Shown here one piece after another: positions 28,368 to 33,773 of a stretch of DNA of 33,773 bases. Position 1 is the first letter of the stretch. Each line of letters starts with the position of its first letter. Under the pieces are notes generated by a model. The model did not search any database, was not told where the DNA came from, and saw nothing but the letters and a program-made list of their open reading frames with translations. Position numbers and translations under genes: made by a program. This DNA comes from Lachnospiraceae bacterium (GTDB lineage: Bacteria > Bacillota > Clostridia > Lachnospirales > Lachnospiraceae). The DNA lies in the NCBI GenBank assembly GCA_014804245.1, contig JAAVAE010000038.1, positions 14,767-48,539 of the forward strand, read 5' to 3'.

Positions 28368-29966
28368 ATGAAACTAATCTTTGTAGGAGCTGCACATGAG
28401 GTGACGGGAAGCTGTCACTATCTGAATGCCTGTGGGAAGCATATACTTGTGGACTACGGTATGGAACAGGGAGTCAATGTATTTGAAAACTGCGATTTGC
28501 CGGTACAGGAATCTTACATAGATTATGTACTGCTTACCCATGCTCATATCGATCATTCCGGTATGATACCAAGGCTGACAGCCAGAGGGTTCAGGGGACA
28601 GATTTTTGCTACAAAGCCGACTGCAGATCTGTGCAGTATTATGTTACGGGACTGTGCACATATCCAGATGCAGGAAGCAGAATGGAAGAATCGTAAGGCA
28701 AAGAGAAATGCAAATGTAGCTTATCAGGAGCCTGTTTATACGATGGAAGATGCAGATGCCGCCATCAAAAGAATTGTGCCCTGCGATTATGGACAGGAAA
28801 TAGAGCTTTGCGAAGGAATAAAGATCCGGTTTACAGATGTAGGGCATCTGCTGGGGTCTGCGAGCATCGAAGTATGGGCGACGGAAGGGGACGCTACCAA
28901 GAAGATCGTCTTTTCAGGAGATATTGGAAATGAAAATCTTCCGTTGATCAAAAGCCCTACAAGGACAGAAGAAGCGGATTACGTTGTCATGGAGTCCACC
29001 TATGGAGACAGGCTTCATCCCGGAGAGCATCCTGATTATGTGAAGGAACTTGCCGGAATTTTGCAGGAGACCTTTGACAAGGGCGGAAATGTCGTCATTC
29101 CTTCTTTTGCTGTGGGAAGAACACAGGAAATATTATACTTCCTGCGCAAAATAAAAGAGGATCAGATGGTGACAGGGCATGGGAATTTCCCTGTGTATGT
29201 GGACAGCCCCCTAGCGGTGGAGGCAACCAATATCTTCCATAAGAATGAAGACAGATGTTTTGACGAAGAGGCGATGAAACTGGTACATGCAGGAATCAAT
29301 CCGCTTTCATTCCCGGGGCTGAAACTTACGATTACCAGTGAAGAATCAAAAGAAATCAACTTTGAAGCCACGCCGAAGGTCATCATATCGGCATCCGGTA
29401 TGTGTGAAGCGGGGAGAATCCGCCACCATTTGAAGCATAATCTCTGGAGAGAGGAATGTACGATCCTGTTCGTTGGTTATCAGGCAGTGGGGACTTTGGG
29501 AAGAATGCTGATAGAGGGTATTGACGAAGTGAAGCTGTTTGGCGAACCTATTGACGTGCGTGCATCTATACGCACTCTTGTGGGACTTTCAGGACATGCA
29601 GATAAAAATGGGCTGATTGACTGGGTGAAGGGATTTAAAGACAAACCAAGAAGGGTCTTCGTAGTACACGGCGAGGACTCGGTATGTAAGAGCTTTTCGG
29701 AGTGCCTTTGGGTGGAACATGGAATCAAGGCGTATGCGCCATACAGCGGAACAGAATTTAATCTGCTTACGGATAAGATTGAATATGAGGCAGCGCCTAT
29801 TCCGATTCAGAAGAAAGTCAAGACTGTATCTGATGTATTTACACGTCTTCTGGCAGCAGGTCAGAGATTGCTTGCTGTGATTCGTAAAAACGAAGGCGGT
29901 CCTAATAAAGAATTGGCGAAGTTTGCCGATCAGATCAATTCCCTCTGTGACAAGTGGGATGTATAA
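28368..29966 (+). CDS. MBL-fold beta-CASP ribonuclease-like protein
   Basis: 532 residues. The metallo-beta-lactamase motif THAHIDHSG starts at about residue 57, with H58-A-H60-I-D62-H63, and other metal ligands lie near DVGHLLGSASIEVW and VFSGDIGN. The beta-CASP insert and motifs follow (VVIPSFAVGRTQEILYFLRK, YVDSPLAVEATNIF). The RMMBL end has GLSGHADKNGLIDW and VFVVHGEDS. This is the CPSF73/YSH1-like bacterial group that processes RNA. A C-terminal extension of about 55 residues follows. AAGGAGG precedes the ATG. It is followed 21 bp later by thyA, probably in the same operon. Confidence 0.9.
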   Translation: MKLIFVGAAHEVTGSCHYLNACGKHILVDYGMEQGVNVFENCDLPVQESYIDYVLLTHAHIDHSGMIPRLTARGFRGQIFATKPTADLCSIMLRDCAHIQMQEAEWKNRKAKRNANVAYQEPVYTMEDADAAIKRIVPCDYGQEIELCEGIKIRFTDVGHLLGSASIEVWATEGDATKKIVFSGDIGNENLPLIKSPTRTEEADYVVMESTYGDRLHPGEHPDYVKELAGILQETFDKGGNVVIPSFAVGRTQEILYFLRKIKEDQMVTGHGNFPVYVDSPLAVEATNIFHKNEDRCFDEEAMKLVHAGINPLSFPGLKLTITSEESKEINFEATPKVIISASGMCEAGRIRHHLKHNLWREECTILFVGYQAVGTLGRMLIEGIDEVKLFGEPIDVRASIRTLVGLSGHADKNGLIDWVKGFKDKPRRVFVVHGEDSVCKSFSECLWVEHGIKAYAPYSGTEFNLLTDKIEYEAAPIPIQKKVKTVSDVFTRLLAAGQRLLAVIRKNEGGPNKELAKFADQINSLCDKWDV

Positions 29967-29987
29967 AGATGATGGAGGAAGGCTGAA

Positions 29988-30836
29988 ATGAGTCTTGCAG
30001 ATGAAATATTCATCAATATGTGCAGGGAAATTTTGGAAAACGGAACCAGCACAGAGGGAGAAAAGGTGCGCCCTAAGTGGGAGGACGGCACATCTGCGTA
30101 TACGATTAAGAAATTTGGAGTGGTGAACAGGTATGATCTGTCGAAAGAGTTTCCGATACTGACGCTCAGAAAGACAGCCTTAAAAAGCGCTACAGATGAA
30201 ATGCTGTGGATCTGGCAGCGCAAATCCAATAACATCCATGATCTTCACAGCCATATCTGGGATGAATGGGCTGATGCAGATGGTTCCATTGGCAAGGCAT
30301 ATGGATATCAGATGGGAGTGAAGCATCAGTACAAAGAGGGCATGATGGATCAGGTGGACAGGGTGATTTATGATCTTAAGAATAATCCTTTCAGCCGCAG
30401 GATCATGACCAATATTTATGTGCATCAGGATCTTCACGAGATGAATCTGTATCCTTGCGCTTACAGCATGACATTTAATGTGACGCAGAAAAAGGGAGAG
30501 GAAAAACTCACTTTGAATGCTGTTTTAAATCAGCGTTCCCAGGATGTACTGGCTGCAAACAACTGGAATGTGGTGCAGTATGCGGTGCTGGTTCATATGC
30601 TGGCACAGGTTTGCGGTATGAAGGTGGGAGAACTGGTTCATGTGATTGCGGATGCGCATATTTATGACAGGCATGTTCCGATCATAGAGGAACTGATTAC
30701 CAGAGAATCGTACCCGGCGCCGTCTTTCTGGCTGAATCCGGAGATAAAGGATTTTTATCAGTTTACAAGAGATGATGTAAAGGTAGAAAATTATGTGACG
30801 GGAGAACAGATTAAGAATATTCCCATTGCAATATAA
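29988..30836 (+). CDS. thyA: Thymidylate synthase
   Basis: 282 residues. It methylates dUMP to dTMP with 5,10-methylene-tetrahydrofolate, giving dihydrofolate. The catalytic Cys157 lies in LYPCAYSMTFNVT, a variant of the usual PPCH motif. Nearby are NQRSQDVLAANNWNVVQYAV, the dUMP-binding RSQD and Asn region, and HVIADAHIYDRHVP. The N-terminal segment includes the phosphate-binding Arg and the usual FPILTLRKTALKSATDEMLW. It is slightly longer than the 264 residues of E. coli. GGAGGAAGG lies upstream. It precedes folA by 44 bp, a common pairing. Confidence 0.95.
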   Translation: MSLADEIFINMCREILENGTSTEGEKVRPKWEDGTSAYTIKKFGVVNRYDLSKEFPILTLRKTALKSATDEMLWIWQRKSNNIHDLHSHIWDEWADADGSIGKAYGYQMGVKHQYKEGMMDQVDRVIYDLKNNPFSRRIMTNIYVHQDLHEMNLYPCAYSMTFNVTQKKGEEKLTLNAVLNQRSQDVLAANNWNVVQYAVLVHMLAQVCGMKVGELVHVIADAHIYDRHVPIIEELITRESYPAPSFWLNPEIKDFYQFTRDDVKVENYVTGEQIKNIPIAI

Positions 30837-30880
30837 AAGATGGACATACATCAAATGGATAAAGAAAGGAAATGTAAGAT

Positions 30881-31375
30881 ATGAATCTGATAGCGGCAGT
30901 GGATGAAAATTGGGCAATTGGAAATGGCGGTGATCTTTTGATCAGAATTCCGGCAGACCACAAGAATTTCCGTCAGGAAACCACAGGGAAAGTGGTGGTG
31001 CTGGGGAGAAAGACTTTAGAGACCTTTCCCCAGGGACTGCCTCTTAAAAACCGTACGAATATCATTTTATCTGCCAATCCGGAATATAAGGTTAAAGATG
31101 CGACGGTAGTGCATAGTCTGGAGGAACTGCTTTCAGAACTTGAAAAATATGATACACAGGATGTGTATATCGTAGGAGGAGAAAGCATTTACAGGCAGCT
31201 TCTTCCATACTGTGATGTGGCGCATATCACAAAGATCGATCATGTTTATGATGCAGACGCTTATTTCCCCAATCTGGACGAAATGCCGCAGTGGCAGATT
31301 ACGGCGGACAGCGATGAACAGACCTATTTTGATATTACCTATCATTTCCTAAAGTATGAGAGGATTGCGCGGTAA
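30881..31375 (+). CDS. folA: Dihydrofolate reductase
   Basis: 164 residues, normal length. It reduces the dihydrofolate made by ThyA to tetrahydrofolate with NADPH. Visible parts are MNLIAAVDENWAIGNGGDLL at the start, RIPADHKNFRQETTGKVVVL with the conserved Asp/Phe region, GRKTLETFP, NIILSANP, and VYIVGGESIYRQLLPYCDVA, the NADPH-binding GG motif. AAAGGAAATG lies upstream of the ATG. It completes the thymidylate cycle with thyA and glyA. Confidence 0.95.
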   Translation: MNLIAAVDENWAIGNGGDLLIRIPADHKNFRQETTGKVVVLGRKTLETFPQGLPLKNRTNIILSANPEYKVKDATVVHSLEELLSELEKYDTQDVYIVGGESIYRQLLPYCDVAHITKIDHVYDADAYFPNLDEMPQWQITADSDEQTYFDITYHFLKYERIAR

Positions 31376-31381
31376 ACACAG

Positions 31382-31410
31382 TTGACTTTTACCATAAAAA
31401 GTATAATAAT
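31382..31410 (+). promoter_or_regulatory. Probable ilvE promoter
   Basis: TTGACT (31382-31387) is 17 bp before AATAAT (31405-31410); an overlapping TATAAT (31402-31407) gives a 14-bp spacer. The start codon is about 32 bp downstream. Confidence 0.5.
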
Positions 31411-31441
31411 AAAAAAGAAACTTAAGAGGGAGCACAATATT

Positions 31442-32467
31442 ATGGAAAAGAAAAATATTGATTGGGCAAATCTTGGATTTGGCTATATCCAGACAGATTA
31501 TAGGTTCGTATCAAATTATAAAAATGGCGCATGGGACGATGGCGTCATAACAGAGGATGCGAATGTGGTCATCAGTGAATGTGCGGGTGTTCTGCAATAT
31601 GCGCAGACAATATTTGAAGGCATGAAGGCTTATACGACAGCAGACGGACGCATCGTTACTTTTCGCCCTGATCTAAACGCAGAAAGAATGGAACAGAGCG
31701 CAAAGCGTCTTGAGATGCCGGTTTTTCCTAAAGAGCAATTTGTTGAGGCGGTGCTTAAGACCATCAAGGCAAATGAGGCTTATGTGCCTCCGTATGGCAG
31801 CGGCGCAACTTTATATGTGCGTCCTTATATGTTTGGAAGTAATGCCGTCATTGGTGTAAAGCCGGCGGATGAATATCAATTCAGGGTGTTTACCACCCCG
31901 GTTGGACCTTATTTTAAGGGAGGCGTTAAGCCGCTTACAATCCGTGTCAGTGATTTTGACCGTGCAGCGCCGAATGGAACAGGTCATATCAAGGCAGGAC
32001 TTAATTATGCAATGAGTCTTCACGCTATTGTGGATGCACATGAGCAGGGGTACGATGAGAATATGTATCTTGATGCAGGAACGAGAACAAAGGTAGAAGA
32101 AACTGGCGGTGCGAACTTCCTGTTCGTGACGAAAGACGGCAAGGTTGTGACACCTAAATCAAACAGTATCCTTCCTTCCATCACCAGACGTTCCCTGATG
32201 CAGGTTGCCAGAGATTATCTGGGACTGGAAGCAGAAGAGAGGGAAGTTTATCTGGATGAACTGAAAGATTTTGCGGAATGCGGTTTATGCGGTACGGCAG
32301 CAGTCATCTCACCCGTTGGCAAGGTGGTAGACCATGGAAAAGAAATCTGTTTCCCCAGCGGAATGACGGAAATGGGACCTGTCACGAAGAAGCTGTATGA
32401 GACACTTACCGGTATCCAGATGGGCACCATTGAAGCGCCTGAAGGATGGATCGTGGAAGTAAAGTGA
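31442..32467 (+). CDS. ilvE: Branched-chain amino acid aminotransferase
   Basis: 341 residues from ATG 31442 (GAGGGAG upstream); an upstream in-frame ATG at 31382 lies in the promoter. It transfers amino groups between glutamate and the keto acids of Val, Leu and Ile. The PLP lysine is Lys184 in GTGHIKAGLNYAMSL, typical of the large BCAT subfamily. Other parts are QTIFEGMKAYTTADGRIVTF, LYVRPYMFGSNAVIGV and GTAAVISPVGKV near the C-terminus. The length and order fit BCAT group II (EC 2.6.1.42). Confidence 0.95.
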   Translation: MEKKNIDWANLGFGYIQTDYRFVSNYKNGAWDDGVITEDANVVISECAGVLQYAQTIFEGMKAYTTADGRIVTFRPDLNAERMEQSAKRLEMPVFPKEQFVEAVLKTIKANEAYVPPYGSGATLYVRPYMFGSNAVIGVKPADEYQFRVFTTPVGPYFKGGVKPLTIRVSDFDRAAPNGTGHIKAGLNYAMSLHAIVDAHEQGYDENMYLDAGTRTKVEETGGANFLFVTKDGKVVTPKSNSILPSITRRSLMQVARDYLGLEAEEREVYLDELKDFAECGLCGTAAVISPVGKVVDHGKEICFPSGMTEMGPVTKKLYETLTGIQMGTIEAPEGWIVEVK

Positions 32468-32490
32468 TTTTTGTAAAGCAGCATTTAATG

Positions 32491-32540
32491 TGAGATAATA
32501 GGGTATTCAAGCTTGTGAGTTTGAATGCCTTATTTTGTCT
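32491..32540 (+). terminator. Terminator after ilvE
   Basis: AATAGGGTATTCAA (32497-32510) pairs with TTGAATGCCTTATT (32521-32534), two pairs G-U. TGAGA and TCTCA extend the base. A loose T-rich stretch lies within the descending arm. Confidence 0.7.
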
Positions 32541-32557
32541 CATAGGGGATTTAACTA

Positions 32558-33355
32558 ATGCCCTATGAGATTAAAGAATGGAGAGGATTTCTGGTGGAAG
32601 CAAGGAAGATTTTAGAACAGGTAAAAGAAGGAAGTATGTCGATAGAGGAAGCGGAGAAATATTTCAGGAAGCAGCCTTTTGAGGAACTGGGCTATGCAAA
32701 GCTGGATACTCATAGGGAGATGCGTTCAGGATTTCCGGAAGTGGTTTATTGCAGCAAAAAACCGGATCAGTATCTGCTTTCCATTTATCAGAGATTGTTT
32801 GAGGAGAACGGGGAGGTTTTTGGAACCAGAGCGGAAAAGCACCAGTATGAACTGGTGAAGGAAGTACTTTCGCAGGTGACTTATGATGAAGTATCCCGCA
32901 TTTTAAAAATTGAAAAAGAAGATAAAATAAGATGCGGAAAGATTGCAGTCTGTACGGCAGGCACAGCGGACATTCCGGTAGCGGAGGAGGCAGCTCAGAC
33001 CGCAGAATTTTTTGGCTCTTATGTGGAACGGATTTATGATGTGGGGGTGAGCGGGCTGCACAGGCTGATTTCCCGTCTTGATGTGATACAGGAGGCAAAC
33101 TGCGTGGTAGCAGTGGCAGGAATGGAGGGAGCGCTTGCAAGTGTTCTGGGCGGTCTGGTCAGCAGACCGGTGATTGCAGTCCCCACTTCTGTAGGTTATG
33201 GGGCAAGCATGCATGGTCTTTCGGCGTTACTTACCATGATCAACTCCTGCGCAAATGGGATAGCTGTCGTCAATATTGACAATGGCTATGGCGCCGGCTA
33301 TATTGCAACCCAGATCAACCGACTGGGATGTCAGAAGGACGATAAGGGGGAGTAG
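32558..33355 (+). CDS. larB: Nickel-pincer cofactor biosynthesis protein LarB
   Basis: 265 residues. LarB carboxylates and hydrolyses nicotinic acid adenine dinucleotide, the first step to the nickel-pincer nucleotide of lactate racemase LarA. The N-terminal part has EEAEKYFRKQPFEELGYAKL and HREMRSGFPEVVYCSKK. The C-terminal PurE-like domain has AVCTAGTADIPVAEEAAQTA, RIYDVGVSGLHRL, VAVAGMEGALASVLGGLV and AVPTSVGYGA. The Shine-Dalgarno is weak (GGGG, 10 nt or more upstream). It is followed after 3 bp by larC. A larA gene is not in the window. Confidence 0.93.
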   Translation: MPYEIKEWRGFLVEARKILEQVKEGSMSIEEAEKYFRKQPFEELGYAKLDTHREMRSGFPEVVYCSKKPDQYLLSIYQRLFEENGEVFGTRAEKHQYELVKEVLSQVTYDEVSRILKIEKEDKIRCGKIAVCTAGTADIPVAEEAAQTAEFFGSYVERIYDVGVSGLHRLISRLDVIQEANCVVAVAGMEGALASVLGGLVSRPVIAVPTSVGYGASMHGLSALLTMINSCANGIAVVNIDNGYGAGYIATQINRLGCQKDDKGE

Positions 33356-33358
33356 AAG

Positions 33359-33773
33359 ATGGGAAAGACTTTATATCTGGAATGTTATTCCGGAATCAGC
33401 GGAGATATGACGGTGGCAGCGTTACTGGATCTTGGAGCAGATGAAAAAGTGCTTAAAGCGGCATTAGAGAGCCTTCCGGTAAAAGGATTTGAAATCGAAA
33501 TAAGCAGAGTAAAGAAGGCTGGACTTGATGCCTGTGATTTCCTTGTGAAGCTGGATAGAAAGCATGAAAATCATGACCATGATATGGAATACCTGCATGG
33601 ACACAGTCATGCGCATCACCATGAGGAAGAATGCGGGTATCACCATGATGAAGAAAAATGTATGGAGGAAAGGCAGCATGTCCATGAGCATAGGGGATTG
33701 CCGGAGGTGCTGAAGATTATTGAAAATGCCAAAATCAGTGCACGTGCCAGAGGGACGGCTATAGAAATTTTCA
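33359..33773 (+). CDS. larC: Nickel insertion protein LarC (N-terminal part, cut by window end)
   Basis: The ATG at 33359 is 3 bp after larB, behind GGGGGAG. It begins MGKTLYLECYSGISGDMTVA, the LarC opening with the CysSGxxGDM motif. Residues about 63-115 form a His-rich segment (KHENHDHDMEYLHGHSHAH and following) that may bind nickel. Then RGLPEVLKIIENAKISARAR continues the fold. LarC inserts nickel into the pincer cofactor by a CTP-dependent step. The reading frame is open to the window end, 138 codons. Confidence 0.92.
   Translation, partial: MGKTLYLECYSGISGDMTVAALLDLGADEKVLKAALESLPVKGFEIEISRVKKAGLDACDFLVKLDRKHENHDHDMEYLHGHSHAHHHEEECGYHHDEEKCMEERQHVHEHRGLPEVLKIIENAKISARARGTAIEIF

Noticed and set aside
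33500..33700. His-rich segment of LarC as an unusual insertion
   Set aside because: A His-rich loop at this place is common in LarC proteins, so it is not treated as novel.

Overview
The window looks like a low-to-mid GC Firmicutes chromosome, most likely a gut Lachnospiraceae (Clostridia). The signs are strong AGGAGG ribosome-binding sites, near-consensus sigma-A promoters with 17-bp spacers, a YtaF-type sporulation membrane protein, a PdaB-like deacetylase, a LarB/LarC pair and Cys-rich surface proteins of a type common in that family. The assignment rests on protein style, not on a database search.

Region 1 (1 to about 8.1 kb) is an integrated mobile element whose left end lies outside the window. 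It carries a tyrosine integrase (minus strand, truncated by the window edge), a compact non-coding and toxin region, an XRE repressor facing a divergent early operon, a replication module (DUF6291-type protein and DnaC-like loader), an ImmA-type peptidase, a terminator, a new promoter with a structured leader, then a scaffold gene, a major capsid gene, two small genes and a sigma-70-family factor. No portal, terminase, tail or lysis gene is seen, so it resembles a phage satellite or a strongly reduced prophage. Two short genes below the usual ORF size limit are annotated here: a 27-residue holin-like type I toxin (931-1014) and a 51-residue GTG-start protein (4860-5015).

Region 2 (8.1-12.3 kb) is chromosome: glyA, a convergent LUD-domain gene, an unusual A-rich and purine-rich interval with a consensus promoter and a leader of about 480 nt, and a membrane-anchored GH3 enzyme.

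Region 3 (12.5-19.5 kb) holds tRNA-Gly(GCC) and a RelE-type toxin-antitoxin pair lying between two copies of the tRNA 3' end plus terminator. It also holds a Cys-rich lipoprotein, four exact 11-bp-spaced TGATGC repeats, a large LprI/LRR surface protein, and an FAD oxidoreductase fused to a Rieske domain.

Region 4 (19.5-28 kb) has a polysaccharide deacetylase lipoprotein, mntP behind a yybP-ykoY (Mn2+) riboswitch, a polytopic membrane protein, a second Cys-module surface protein, a Ca2+-type P-ATPase whose Shine-Dalgarno is locked in a 14-bp hairpin, and ytaF overlapping the ATPase tail-to-tail.

Region 5 (28-33.8 kb) has a short SDR-like fragment, a beta-CASP nuclease, thyA and folA, then ilvE, larB and the start of larC. 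GlyA supplies methylene-tetrahydrofolate, ThyA consumes it and DHFR regenerates the carrier. LarB/LarC build the nickel-pincer cofactor of lactate racemase.
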